From Fundidesulfovibrio putealis DSM 16056 (GTDB lineage: Bacteria > Desulfobacterota > Desulfovibrionia > Desulfovibrionales > Desulfovibrionaceae): a DNA stretch of 64,000 bases. The notes beneath the pieces are model-generated. The model worked only from the letters and a program-made list of their open reading frames with translations. It was not told the origin of the DNA and searched no databases. Positions 33,884 through 42,917 of this stretch are shown here, piece after piece; position 1 is the first letter of the stretch; every line of letters starts with the position of its first letter. A program made the translations under genes and the position numbers. Where the stretch lies: NCBI RefSeq assembly GCF_000429325.1, contig NZ_AUBQ01000005.1:1-64000 (forward strand), written 5' to 3'.

Positions 33884-35194
33884 GTGACCCCACAGGAGCG
33901 CATGACCCGCGCCCGGTCGCAGTTGGTGCTGGGCCAGCCCTTTTTCGGAGCCCTGGCCCTTGGCCTGACCCTGCGCGAAGACGCAAACTGCCAGGGCATG
34001 TGGACCGACGGCGTGAGCCTTGGCTACAACCCCGGCGCAGTGGCGGCCCTGCCGGACGCCCAGGTGCTTGGCATGCAGGCCCACGAGGTGATGCACCTGG
34101 CCTGCAAGCACCACCTGCGGCGCAATGGGCGCGACAAGGAGCTGTGGAACCGCGCCTGCGACCTGGCCGTGAACGCCATCCTGGTGGAGGCCGGGTTCTC
34201 CCTACCCAAAAATTCCCTCCAGGATTCCCGCTACAAGGACATGGCCGCCGAGGACATCTATCTGGCCCTGGCGGCAGTGCAGCACTCCAAGGGGGGCGCT
34301 GAGAATACGTCCGGCCAGGAACAGGACGTGGATCAGGCCGACGCTCCCGGTGGCGCGCAGCCCTTGGGAGACGGCCAGGAGGCTCCTGCCCGGCCCGAAG
34401 GGGTAACTCCCGGCGACAGGCGCGACCCCGGAGAGCAGCGCGTGACGCCTGGATCAGGACGCGCGGCCGACCCGCACAGCCCCCTGGCCGACCCTTCGCA
34501 GCTGGGAGAGGTGCGCGACCATCCGGGGCTGGAGGGTCCGGACAGCGGCAGGGACAATACGCTTCAGGAGATGGAGCGGCAGGCGGACATCGACGTGAGC
34601 CGAGCTGCCAGACAGGCCAGCGGCATGGGCGCGCTGCCCGGCGCGGTGGCCCGGCTGGTGCGCTTCCAGCCTCCTCCGGAGCTTGACTGGCGGGCGCTGT
34701 TGCGCCGCTTCGTCATCCGGGCCAGCTCCAGCGACTACTCCTGGAGCCCCCCCAGCCGCCGCCACGTGCACATGGGCCTGCACCTGCCATCTCCGCGCTG
34801 CGAGACCCTCTCCGACATGGTGGTGGCCGTGGACTGCTCCGGCTCCGTTGACCAGAACGCGCTGGACGCCTTCTGCGCGGAGCTGTCCGCCATCCTGGAG
34901 GCCTACGACACCCGGCTCACGGCAATCTTCTGCGACTGCGCCGTGCGCGACGCCCGTCAGCTCACCCGGATGGACCTGCCCCTGCGCCTGGAGGTCCGCT
35001 CCGGCGGCGGCACGGACTACCGCCCGGTTTTCCAATGCGTGCAGGACCTGTGCATCCTGCCCGCCTGCCTTGTGTACCTGACGGACCTGGAGTGCGGCCT
35101 GTTCGGCCCGGAGCCGCCCTATCCGGTGCTCTGGGCGGCCAGAGGCCCCCGTAAGGAGCCGCCGCCCTTCGGCGAGCTGATCCGTCTGGAATAG
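33884..35194 (+). CDS. DUF2201 / VWA-domain protein, MoxR partner
   Basis: A 436-residue protein. GTG 33884 is chosen because VTPQERMTRAR matches the usual start of this family; ATG 33902 is the alternative. The N-terminal domain has the metallopeptidase-like motif AHEVMHLACKHHLRR (HExxH). A hydrophilic, low-complexity middle (about 150-240) links to a C-terminal VWA domain with a degenerate MIDAS, VVAVDCSGSVDQ (DxSxS). With the MoxR ATPase it probably forms a chaperone or insertion machine. Whether the HExxH is catalytic is unknown. Confidence 0.88.
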   Translation: MTPQERMTRARSQLVLGQPFFGALALGLTLREDANCQGMWTDGVSLGYNPGAVAALPDAQVLGMQAHEVMHLACKHHLRRNGRDKELWNRACDLAVNAILVEAGFSLPKNSLQDSRYKDMAAEDIYLALAAVQHSKGGAENTSGQEQDVDQADAPGGAQPLGDGQEAPARPEGVTPGDRRDPGEQRVTPGSGRAADPHSPLADPSQLGEVRDHPGLEGPDSGRDNTLQEMERQADIDVSRAARQASGMGALPGAVARLVRFQPPPELDWRALLRRFVIRASSSDYSWSPPSRRHVHMGLHLPSPRCETLSDMVVAVDCSGSVDQNALDAFCAELSAILEAYDTRLTAIFCDCAVRDARQLTRMDLPLRLEVRSGGGTDYRPVFQCVQDLCILPACLVYLTDLECGLFGPEPPYPVLWAARGPRKEPPPFGELIRLE

Positions 35195-35225
35195 TTCTTC
35201 CCAGCACCCGCACCGAGAGGACGCC

Positions 35226-35684
35226 ATGCGCATAACCTGGACCATAGAGAAAAAACGCGGCAACCATCGCCCAACCCTGACCTACGAGATCGTGCTGGAC
35301 GAGCACGAGCTGGATCTGGCCATGCCTCCGGTACGCGTGGAATCAAGCATCGAGGAGCCGACAGCGTCCTGGCAGGGGCACTGCCATCCGGGCGAGAACG
35401 AGCGCTCTGGCTCGCCCTGCGCCAAACGCTATTTCCTGGAGACGCCGGGCCACAAGAGCCGCAAGTGTTCGGCCAGCCTGCGCCTGCCCTGGCGCGACGA
35501 CAACGAGTACCCCGAGGTGGAAGAGTCCTTGGCGGCCCTGCGCGCAGCCTTCGAGGAGCAACTGGCACTCAGCCACGCCAGCGAGCCCATGAGCCAGCGC
35601 GGGGAGTTGCGCGGAACCCTGGCCTCCCGGCGCGGCGTGGCCGCCAGCGCCCTGGCGGGCCAGATGCTGCGGCTGGCTGGCTGA
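35226..35684 (+). CDS. Hypothetical protein of the MoxR/VWA operon
   Basis: A 152-residue protein with RBS GAGGACGCC before ATG 35226, 31 bases after the VWA gene and on the same strand. It has a basic N-terminus (MRITWTIEKKRGNHRPTLTYE), a Cys/His-containing centre (HCHPGENERSGSPCAK) and a helical C-terminal half. No family is recognised. Its place suggests a client or accessory of the MoxR/VWA pair. Confidence 0.65.
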   Translation: MRITWTIEKKRGNHRPTLTYEIVLDEHELDLAMPPVRVESSIEEPTASWQGHCHPGENERSGSPCAKRYFLETPGHKSRKCSASLRLPWRDDNEYPEVEESLAALRAAFEEQLALSHASEPMSQRGELRGTLASRRGVAASALAGQMLRLAG

Positions 35685-35848
35685 TTCAAGGGAGCCGGGA
35701 CCATGCCCGGCGAGGATTGGTGTCTGGATGCGAAGGGCTTGGGCAGGCAAAGGCTGGACTTCAGGTGTTCCTGACGTGACTGCGTCAATCCGGTGCGCGA
35801 CGTCACCGCCGCGCACCGCTAGGCTGTCCAGGGGGAGAGACCGTCAAA

Positions 35849-36535
35849 TTAGTGGATCACGATACCGAGTTTCCCGATGTTGTCACGGGCCGCCAGCACG
35901 CTCCAGTCATGGCCGCAGCTCTTGGAGAAATGGAGCAGGGCGGCGAAATCGTCCCTGGAATTGAAGTCGTCGAACACCACGACCGTGCCGCGCTTGATGA
36001 GCGGGTTCAGGGTCATGAGCACAAACAGGGTGGAGGAGAACAGGTCCGCATCCATATGCAGGACCAGCTGGTTTTCCGGCTTGAAGTCCTGAAGGAAGGG
36101 CACCAGGGACTGGTTGAACCAGCCTTTCACGAAGGTGACGCGCGGATCGTCGATCAAGGGTGTCTCGCCGTTGGTGGTGAACGCCCCCTTTTCCTTCTGC
36201 CCGGTGACCCAGTTCTCGGGCAGACCCTCGAAGCTGTCGAAGCCGTAGAACCGCGATTTGGGGTGGGTGTTTATCGACGTCCACTTCCTCATGCTGTCGC
36301 CCTGGAAAACGCCGAATTCCAGGTAGTCGATGGGCTTGCTCCCGATCATCTTCTCGTGGACGGCCCTGTAGAGCACGTCCCTGCGCTCGTACTCGTAGGA
36401 GAGCAGCTCGATCCCCTGCAGCTTCTCGCTCATGGTCTTGTTGAAGAGCAGGTCGTAGTAGCCCTGTTCCCAGACGTCGACGTTGCCGGAAAGAATGAGC
36501 TTCACCGCAGCCTGGACGTTGTCCTTGGAGAACAT
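35849..36535 (-). CDS. TylF/MycF-like SAM methyltransferase
   Basis: A 228-residue protein; the start at 36535 is chosen because GAGGA lies 6 bases upstream and the longer frame has no homologous look. LEFGVFQGDSMRKW is the SAM-binding motif I, followed by FYGFDSFEGLPENW and the metal-binding acidic segments LHMDADLFSST and VVFDDFNSRDD. This is the macrocin O-methyltransferase (TylF) family that methylates sugar hydroxyls in antibiotics and in surface glycans. No biosynthetic cluster is next to it, so a role in glycan decoration is possible but unproven. Confidence 0.85.
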   Translation of the reverse strand: MFSKDNVQAAVKLILSGNVDVWEQGYYDLLFNKTMSEKLQGIELLSYEYERRDVLYRAVHEKMIGSKPIDYLEFGVFQGDSMRKWTSINTHPKSRFYGFDSFEGLPENWVTGQKEKGAFTTNGETPLIDDPRVTFVKGWFNQSLVPFLQDFKPENQLVLHMDADLFSSTLFVLMTLNPLIKRGTVVVFDDFNSRDDFAALLHFSKSCGHDWSVLAARDNIGKLGIVIH

Positions 36536-36818
36536 CTGCAATCCTCGCTTGTTGTCGGTAGTGGCCTGGCCCGTACAAGGCAGGCTGTCGTTTCTGTTCC
36601 TGACGGTTCCGGGCGTCCGGAGGCGGTCAGGTGGCAAAACGTTCATGTCTTGGCATGCGCATCGACCAGAGCACATTTCATGCCAGGTGTCCGCTTGGGC
36701 AGGACTTTCCGCCCAATTGAGGAAAGTCCTGCAAAGGGTCGCGGTTCATCCCTGCTCCAGGCTGCGCGCCAGGCTGCCTCCGGCCTCGCTGCGGCGCGGA
36801 TTCACGATCCACGGGCGT
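36536..36818. other. Non-coding stretch upstream of methyltransferase
   Basis: No gene is supported. It holds the presumed promoter of the methyltransferase (minus strand). Frames crossing it are GC-driven shadows. Confidence 0.5.
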
Positions 36819-37823
36819 CTAGAATGCGATCACCTGCTTGCCCACCATGGTCCCGGTGAGCTGGCTCAGGTGGGCGTTGCGCACGGATTCGACCGTCAGG
36901 CCGCTGTGGGTGCGGCTCAGGGTGGTGCGCAGGCGTCCCTGGTCCACCAGACTGGCGATGCGCTCCAGTATGTCGCCCTGGCGGCCCATGTCCGGGGTCC
37001 GGAACAGGGAGCGCGTGAACATGAACTCCCAGCAGATGCGCGCGCTCTTCTGCTTGAAGAGCCTGATGTCCAGGGGGCCTTCGGGGTCGTCGATCAGGCA
37101 GATCCCCCCTTGTGGGGCCAGCACCTTGGCCATGGCCGCCCAGTGTTCCTCGGCGTGGGTGGTGCAGAAGATCGCATCGACGGTCTCGATTCCTTCCGCT
37201 GCCAGGCGTGCGGGCAGGTCATCCCTGCCGACAACCACCGAGGCCCCAAGCTCCCGGCACCATGCGGCGGATTCCGGGCGGCCCGCCGTGGCCGCGACCC
37301 TGATTCCAGCCCAGGCCGCCAGTTGGATGATCATGGAGCCCACTCCGCCAGCACCGCCGACAACCAGCAGCGTGCGGCCCTGGTTCGCGTTTTCGTCGGG
37401 GGTGAAGTTCAGGCGGTCGAAGACACCCTCCCAGGCTGTCATGCCCGTGAGCGGCAGGCTGGCGGCCTCTGCCTGGGTGAGGCTGGACGGGGCCGCAGCC
37501 GCAAGGCGTTCGTCCACCAGCTGGTATTGGGCGTTGCTGCCGTCGCGGGTCAGATCGCCTGCGTAGTACACGGTCTGGCCGGGGGTGAAGCGCCTGACCT
37601 CAGGTCCGACCGCGTCCACGATTCCTACGGCGTCCCAGCCCAGGATGGCCTGCTTGCCCGGTGCGAGCCGGGCGAACACCTTGGTGTCCACGGGGTTGAC
37701 CCCGGCGGCCTGGATTTTCACCAGGATGTCGCGGCCTTCGGGCCTGGGAACGCCCCGCTCCTCCTCACGGAATGCCAGGGGATCGCTGGGTGCGTATCCG
37801 CCTGTGGCGATGATCGCTTTCAT
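36819..37823 (-). CDS. Zinc-independent quinone oxidoreductase-like MDR
   Basis: A 334-residue medium-chain dehydrogenase/reductase; start 37823 with AGGAGAG upstream. The N-terminal GroES-like domain (VKIQAAGVNPVDTKVF) and the Rossmann segment LLVVGGAGGVGSMIIQLA fit the NADPH quinone oxidoreductase / ZADH group. Zinc-binding cysteines of alcohol dehydrogenases are absent. It is divergent from a LysR gene 292 bases away, the common arrangement for a regulator and its target. The role is probably reduction of quinones or reactive enones. Confidence 0.87.
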   Translation of the reverse strand: MKAIIATGGYAPSDPLAFREEERGVPRPEGRDILVKIQAAGVNPVDTKVFARLAPGKQAILGWDAVGIVDAVGPEVRRFTPGQTVYYAGDLTRDGSNAQYQLVDERLAAAAPSSLTQAEAASLPLTGMTAWEGVFDRLNFTPDENANQGRTLLVVGGAGGVGSMIIQLAAWAGIRVAATAGRPESAAWCRELGASVVVGRDDLPARLAAEGIETVDAIFCTTHAEEHWAAMAKVLAPQGGICLIDDPEGPLDIRLFKQKSARICWEFMFTRSLFRTPDMGRQGDILERIASLVDQGRLRTTLSRTHSGLTVESVRNAHLSQLTGTMVGKQVIAF

Positions 37824-38115
37824 GATTCTCTCCTGCTGCGTGTTGGTGTTGAACGGATGCTCGCGCCGGTCCGTGACCACGGGGCGATCCCTCTGCCTCG
37901 CCCTGTGCTTGGGGCCACGCTGGCCTATACATCCGTTGCCGCTTTGGCTGCAATCTCCGGGAGGGTTTGCGCGCTCTTTCGGCAGACGTTGGCAGACGTT
38001 GGCGCGCGTGCAGTTTCCGGCGTGGGATGCTCCTGATCCCCATATAGGCAGGGGTGATTGAAAAGAGAAATTAATTGTTGTTGTCTGATTGATTAGGCTT
38101 CGTTATCGATCGTGC

Positions 38116-39069
38116 ATGAAGCAACCTGACCTGGAAATCGACCTGCTGCGCACCTTCATCACCGTGTCCGAGACCGGGAGCTTCACCGCCGCCGGAGACA
38201 TCCTGGGCCGGACCCAGTCCGCCGTGAGCCAGCAGGTGCGCCGCCTTGAGGACATCGCGGGCAAGGCTTTGTTTGCGCGCACCAGCCGAAGCGTGAGCCT
38301 GACCAGCGACGGCGAGCTGTTGCTGGCCCACGCGCACGCCATCCTCGCGCAGAACGACGAGGCCATGCGCCGCCTGAAGGCCCCGCCGGTGGAGGGCGCC
38401 CTGCGTCTGGGCGTGTCGGAGGACTTCATCCCCCGCCAGTTGCCGGTGCTGCTTTCGCGTTTCGGCAAGGCCCACCCCGGCGTGCGCCTGGAACTCATGA
38501 CCGGGCTCAGCACGCTGCTGGTGGGCGCGCTGAACGATGGCGCGCTCGATCTTGTGATCGCCAAGCGCGATGCCCAGCCGCAGTCCGGGCGGGTGATCTG
38601 GCGGGAGAAGCTGGTGTGGATCGCCTCGGCGGAGTACGCCCCGGACCGGGACGCAACCCTGTCCCTGGTGGCCCTGCCCGCGCCGTGCTCCTACCGGCGG
38701 GTGATGCTGGACGTGCTGCGCGGGTCGGAGCGTCCCTGGCGCGTGGCCTGCACGGCGCACAGCATCATGGGGCTTCAGGCTGCGGTGCTCGGCGGGCTCG
38801 GGGTGTCGATCCTGGGGAGGTCGTTTCTGGGATGGGACCTGTCCGAGGCCCCCCCAACGCTTGGGCTGCCGCCGCTGCCCGACACCGAGATCGCCGTGTT
38901 CGGGGAGGAGGGCGCGCGGGTGGAGCTGGCGGACTGCCTGGTGGGCTTTCTCACCGACGCGCTGGGGCGCATGGCTCCGGGCATTCCCGCAGGGCGGACG
39001 GGAAGTGGACAGACTGCGCAAAGCATGGGAAACTTTCTCATCTCAGGGAGGCGACCATGCAACACGTGA
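38116..39069 (+). CDS. LysR-type regulator (divergent from oxidoreductase)
   Basis: A 317-residue LysR protein. HTH: LRTFITVSETGSFTAAGDILGRTQSAVSQQVRRLE, then a periplasmic-binding-like effector domain. ATG 38116 gives the normal LysR start (MKQPDLEIDLLRTF). The AT-rich patch at about 38060-38100 probably holds its operator. It likely controls the oxidoreductase at 36819-37823 and possibly the PAP2 gene, whose start it overlaps by 13 bases. Confidence 0.9.
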   Translation: MKQPDLEIDLLRTFITVSETGSFTAAGDILGRTQSAVSQQVRRLEDIAGKALFARTSRSVSLTSDGELLLAHAHAILAQNDEAMRRLKAPPVEGALRLGVSEDFIPRQLPVLLSRFGKAHPGVRLELMTGLSTLLVGALNDGALDLVIAKRDAQPQSGRVIWREKLVWIASAEYAPDRDATLSLVALPAPCSYRRVMLDVLRGSERPWRVACTAHSIMGLQAAVLGGLGVSILGRSFLGWDLSEAPPTLGLPPLPDTEIAVFGEEGARVELADCLVGFLTDALGRMAPGIPAGRTGSGQTAQSMGNFLISGRRPCNT

Positions 39070-39758
39070 CGCGCTATGTTCTGTTCCTCTTGCTCATGCT
39101 CTTGCCGCAGCAGGGATGGGCCGACGAAACATATTTCATAACCCGCGAGCAGATCAACCTGTCCGCGCTGCTGGCGCCTCCCCCAGCTGTCGGCTCCCGG
39201 GAGCAACAGCAGGAAATGGCGGTGCTCCTGAATTTTCAAAATACCAGGACCCCCGCCCAGGTGGCCTTCGCCAGGGCCGACATGGATCGCTCCGTTTTCC
39301 GGTTCCAGGACGTCATGGGCGAGAACTTCACCGCCCAGAAGCTGCCCCAGGTGGCGGCATTGTTCGCCAAGATTAAAAAGAGCGCCGACCACATACTTGC
39401 CCCGGCGAAAGCACATTGGGACCGTCCACGGCCCTACACGAGCAATCCGGATATCCACCCCTGCGTGGACAAGCCCGACAATGCGTCGTACCCCAGCGGG
39501 CATTCGACGTTCGGGACGGTTTCCGCGATCATCCTGGCCAACATGGTGCCGGAAAAGCAGACGGCGCTCTTCGAGCGCGCCGAGCTCTACAGGCTCAACA
39601 GGGAAATCGGCGGCGCTCACTATCCCAGCGACGTGCTCGCGGGACGCATTTCCGGGACCGTCATCGCCGCATTCCTGCTCCGCAGTCCGGAGTTCCAGGC
39701 GGAGTTCGCCGCAGCCAGGAGTGAGCTCCGCACCGTACTGGGGCTCCCGGCTCTCTAG
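39057..39758 (+). CDS. Exported PAP2-family acid phosphatase
   Basis: A 233-residue protein with a signal peptide (about 1-22, LLLMLLPQQGWA). It carries the three-part phosphatase signature: KAHWDRPRPY, YPSGHST and GGAHYPSDVLAG. This is the class A bacterial acid phosphatase / PAP2 fold acting in the periplasm on phosphomonoesters or lipid phosphates. RBS GGGAGG precedes ATG 39057, inside the end of the LysR gene. A palindrome and a terminator follow. Confidence 0.9.
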   Translation: MQHVTRYVLFLLLMLLPQQGWADETYFITREQINLSALLAPPPAVGSREQQQEMAVLLNFQNTRTPAQVAFARADMDRSVFRFQDVMGENFTAQKLPQVAALFAKIKKSADHILAPAKAHWDRPRPYTSNPDIHPCVDKPDNASYPSGHSTFGTVSAIILANMVPEKQTALFERAELYRLNREIGGAHYPSDVLAGRISGTVIAAFLLRSPEFQAEFAAARSELRTVLGLPAL

Positions 39759-39796
39759 TGTTGCGTCTTTATAATCCGTCCATAACCATTTATTTT

Positions 39797-39830
39797 AATT
39801 TTGAAAAACATATTCATGTTTTTCAAAATT
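39797..39830. promoter_or_regulatory. Palindrome shared with the perR upstream region
   Basis: A perfect 15-bp inverted repeat AATTTTGAAAAACAT / ATGTTTTTCAAAATT with a 4-base centre. Its 26-base core is 81% identical (21/26) to the palindrome at 56509-56534. It could be an operator or a hairpin element. Confidence 0.5.
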
Positions 39831-39882
39831 GCGACACGAGAGGCGCTCTGCCTTCTCCGCTCCTGCGATGGTCACACGAAAA

Positions 39883-39920
39883 GGGACCGCCTGAAGATGT
39901 TCAGGCGGTCCCTCTTGGTT
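39883..39920. terminator. Bidirectional terminator
   Basis: GGGACCGCCTGAA / TTCAGGCGGTCCC (13 bp) with GATG loop; T-rich on the plus side and TTTT on the minus side. It separates the convergent PAP2 (+) and MFS (-) genes. Confidence 0.9.
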
Positions 39921-39961
39921 TTGACTATTGGATAGAGGCTATTCGGGCAACGGGGTGACGC

Positions 39962-41230
39962 TCAACCGGCAACCTGACGAGCGCCTGTCATCCCTGCCTG
40001 CGCGGGCCACAGGCGCACCGCCAGCGCGCCCAGGGCGGTGAGCGTGGCCAGGGCCGACACCGCCATCCAGCCCCACTGCGCCTGCAACACGCTGCCCAGC
40101 GCCGAGCCCGTGGCCATGCCGATGAACATGCCCACGAACATGATGGCGTTCAGTCTGCTGCGCGCGCTGTGGTCGATGCCGTAGATGATGGCCTGATGGG
40201 CGATCAGCGTGGCCTGGACGCCAAGGTCGAAGCCGATGGCGCTGGCCGCCAGCAGCCACAGCTGCGCCTGCGGCGACACGAACGGCATGAGGAACAGGGC
40301 CGAAAAAGACAGGGCCACCAGCCCCGCGCCAAGCCGAGTCACCCGGCCCGGCCCCTTGCGGTCGGAGATGCGCCCCGCGATGGGAGCGGCCAGCGCGCCT
40401 GCTGCTCCGGCCAGTCCGAAGGCTCCGGCCACCTCGCTGCCCAGATGGAAAGGCGCGGCGTAGAGCATCACGGCCAGGGTGGACCAGAAGGCGCTGAATC
40501 CGATGGACAACAAGCCCTGGGAGAGCGTGGCCCTGCGCAATTCGCCGTGGCGGCGCCAGAGCTGCGCCAGCGACCCCAGCAGTTCGCCGTAGCTGTGGTG
40601 GATGGCGGGCGTGAAGCGCGGCAGGGTGCGCCAGGCCTGGACTCCCACCAGGGCGATGCTGGCCGCCGCGCCGAAGAAGACGACCCGCCAGCCGAAGTGC
40701 GCCGCCACCACGCCGCTCGCCACGCGTGAGAGCACGATGCCAAGCAGAAGGCCGGTCATCACCGTGCCCACCACATTGCCGCGCTGGGAATCCGGGGCCA
40801 GATGGGCGGCGGAGGGTACGATGTCCTGGGCCAGCGTGGCTGACAGGCCGATCATCAGGCTGGCCGCCAGCAGGAACCAGATGGACGGCGCGAGCGCCGC
40901 GAAAAAGAGCGCCAGGATGAGCACCGCAGCCTTGGTCAGGATGATGCTCCGCCGGTCGTAGCGGTCCCCCAGCGGGGCCAGGAGCAGGATGCCCAGCGCG
41001 TAGCCGATCTGCGTCATGGTGGGCACCCAGCCCACCATGTGGCCCGAGGCCCCTATGTCGCCGCCGAGAACCCCCAGCAGGGGCTGGCTGTAGTACAGCG
41101 TGGCCACGGACAGGCCCGCCCCCGCCGCAAGGAAGAAAACCAGCGACTGGGGCAGCTTCCCTGGTGCGGCCTGGGGGGACGCGGCTGTCGCGCCGTGAAG
41201 GGGCGCTTTGGGGCCGTGATTGGTCGTCAT
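39962..41230 (-). CDS. MFS transporter (drug/metabolite exporter type)
   Basis: A 422-residue major facilitator with about 12 TM segments. The loop 2-3 motif LAPLGDRYDRRSI is the DHA1-type signature, and a second GRISDRKGPGR follows in the second half. AAGGACA precedes the start at 41230. An overlapping longer frame on the same strand encodes no recognisable protein. It is divergent from a LysR regulator 167 bases away that probably controls it in response to its substrate. Substrate unknown. Confidence 0.88.
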   Translation of the reverse strand: MTTNHGPKAPLHGATAASPQAAPGKLPQSLVFFLAAGAGLSVATLYYSQPLLGVLGGDIGASGHMVGWVPTMTQIGYALGILLLAPLGDRYDRRSIILTKAAVLILALFFAALAPSIWFLLAASLMIGLSATLAQDIVPSAAHLAPDSQRGNVVGTVMTGLLLGIVLSRVASGVVAAHFGWRVVFFGAAASIALVGVQAWRTLPRFTPAIHHSYGELLGSLAQLWRRHGELRRATLSQGLLSIGFSAFWSTLAVMLYAAPFHLGSEVAGAFGLAGAAGALAAPIAGRISDRKGPGRVTRLGAGLVALSFSALFLMPFVSPQAQLWLLAASAIGFDLGVQATLIAHQAIIYGIDHSARSRLNAIMFVGMFIGMATGSALGSVLQAQWGWMAVSALATLTALGALAVRLWPAQAGMTGARQVAG

Positions 41231-41397
41231 GATGGAATGTCCTTATGTGGATTCGGTTGGTTGGTCGATTGGGCATCACGGGCCGGGTTCTGGCTCCCGG
41301 AGTTCCGCTCCCTTCGATTCAACAGCTAAGGACGTTCAGCATATTTGTGAAATATATTATTCTTGTCAGACTGATAGTCTAAACTTATTATTGGAGC

Positions 41398-42303
41398 ATG
41401 GAGCTACGACATCTTCGCTACTTCGTGGCCGTGGCCTCGGAACTGAACTTCACAAAGGCGGCTGAGAAGCTCTTCGTGGCACAACCGGCGCTCAGCACCC
41501 AGATCGCCGATCTGGAGCGGGAGCTGGGCATCCAGCTTCTTATCCGCAACACGCGCGTCGTCCAGCTCACGGCGGCGGGCAAGGCCTACCTGGAGGACGC
41601 CCGGTCCATCCTGGCCGAAGTGGAGCGCGCCACCAGCAAAGCCTTGCGCGTCTCGCGCGGGGAAGTGGGCGAGCTGTCCATCGGGTTCTTTGCCGCGCCC
41701 ACCATGTTCTTCCTGCCGGATCTGATCCGGCGCTACCGCGCGAGCTCTCCGGACGTCACCATTCGCATGCACGAACTGACGCCGGACAGGCAACTGGCCG
41801 CCTTCACGTCGGGGGAGATCGACCTCGGGTTCACCCGCCCGTTGCCGCCCGGGCACGCGAACCTGGCTGTCCGGGTGCTGTTTCGCGAGCGGTTCCTGGC
41901 GGTGGTGGCCGAGACGCACCACCTGGCGTCGCGCTCGCAAGTCAGCCTGCCGGAGCTTGCGCCTGAGCCGCTGGTGCTGCTTGAGCGTTCAGTGGCCATC
42001 AGCCTGTACGATCAGGTGATCGCCGCCTGCCAGGGGGCCGGGTTCTCGCCCCAGGTGGTCAACAGCCCTGACCTGATGGCCACGGTGCTGACCATGGTGG
42101 CAGCGGAACAAGGGATCAGCATCGTGCCGGAAGGGGTCCAGAACCTCCGGAGCAGGCAGGTGGCGTTCGTGCCGATAGTCCCGGCGCTGGAGCCGATCCC
42201 GCTGGTGATGTGCTGGAACACGAACCAGGATTCGCCTGCGAGAGATGCGTTTGTGCAGCTCGTCCTGGAGCGGGAGGAGGATATCCGGAAGGGGTTCAGG
42301 TAG
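41398..42303 (+). CDS. LysR-type regulator (divergent from MFS)
   Basis: A 301-residue LysR protein. HTH: MELRHLRYFVAVASELNFTKAAEKLFVAQPALSTQI; effector domain LSIGFFAAPTMFFLPDLIRRYR. It resembles the CatR/BenM-like group in its first residues. The AT-rich intergenic region 41335-41390 is the likely operator for both this gene and the MFS gene. Confidence 0.9.
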   Translation: MELRHLRYFVAVASELNFTKAAEKLFVAQPALSTQIADLERELGIQLLIRNTRVVQLTAAGKAYLEDARSILAEVERATSKALRVSRGEVGELSIGFFAAPTMFFLPDLIRRYRASSPDVTIRMHELTPDRQLAAFTSGEIDLGFTRPLPPGHANLAVRVLFRERFLAVVAETHHLASRSQVSLPELAPEPLVLLERSVAISLYDQVIAACQGAGFSPQVVNSPDLMATVLTMVAAEQGISIVPEGVQNLRSRQVAFVPIVPALEPIPLVMCWNTNQDSPARDAFVQLVLEREEDIRKGFR

Positions 42304-42435
42304 GTTGGGGCAGTAGGGCGGCGGGCCGCCGGAGTGCACGGCGAAGGCGCGAGAAGGTTATCAGGGACGTTGGGGCGACGGGTGAAAACAGGGCTGGCAA
42401 CCGCACTCCGACCGCCAGCCTCCACGCGGCCCCCG

Positions 42436-42831
42436 CTAGTGCCGCACTCTCTCGAAGAACTTCCGGTCTTCCACCTGGATGTGGTCCACCAGCCAGCGCA
42501 GCAGATACCTGAGCACCTCGTGCGAGGCCTGGGCGACGTCCTCCTTGACCTGGACTTCCAGGTCTCCTGCCTTCCACAGGAATTCGGCGTGCAGCCCTTC
42601 GTGCCTGTCCAGGCCGTCCCAGTCGGCCTCTTCCATCAGCTCTTCCTCGTCCTCGAAGTGGGTGGCCGCGTAGGCCAGCATGCCCTGCAGCGCGTCCAGC
42701 ACGCCCTGGCGATGCTCCCCGGCCTCCATCTGCTCGCCGAGTTCGCGGATCATGTGGATGAGCAACCGGTGTTGCTCGTCGATTTCGGCATTGCCCATTG
42801 TCAGCGAGGAGGACCAGTCCGGGGTGTTCAT
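42436..42831 (-). CDS. Bacteriohemerythrin
   Basis: A 131-residue single-domain hemerythrin; start 42831 with AGGACG upstream. All seven di-iron ligands are present at the classical positions: H21, H58, E62, H77, H81, H117 and D122 (motifs HFEDEE, HEGLHAEF, HIQVED). It binds O2 reversibly and is used by anaerobes and microaerophiles for O2 sensing or delivery. It is 86 bases downstream of purT on the same strand. A much longer frame reads upstream through the purT region but is a shadow. Confidence 0.93.
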   Translation of the reverse strand: MNTPDWSSSLTMGNAEIDEQHRLLIHMIRELGEQMEAGEHRQGVLDALQGMLAYAATHFEDEEELMEEADWDGLDRHEGLHAEFLWKAGDLEVQVKEDVAQASHEVLRYLLRWLVDHIQVEDRKFFERVRH

Positions 42832-42917
42832 GGGGTACGTCCTATTCCTGGAGTGCTCGGTCTTGGAAACGGACCGGGCCAGGGGCGGCAACCCCGTGGC
42901 CCGGCAGTCCGGAATAA

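Noticed and set aside
36483-38036. 517-codon plus-strand frame opposite the oxidoreductase
   Set aside because: Antisense of a clear MDR gene; no motif, no RBS.
39939-41279. 446-codon frame overlapping the MFS gene
   Set aside because: It reads the MFS gene in another frame and has no TM pattern or RBS; 39962-41230 has clear MFS motifs.
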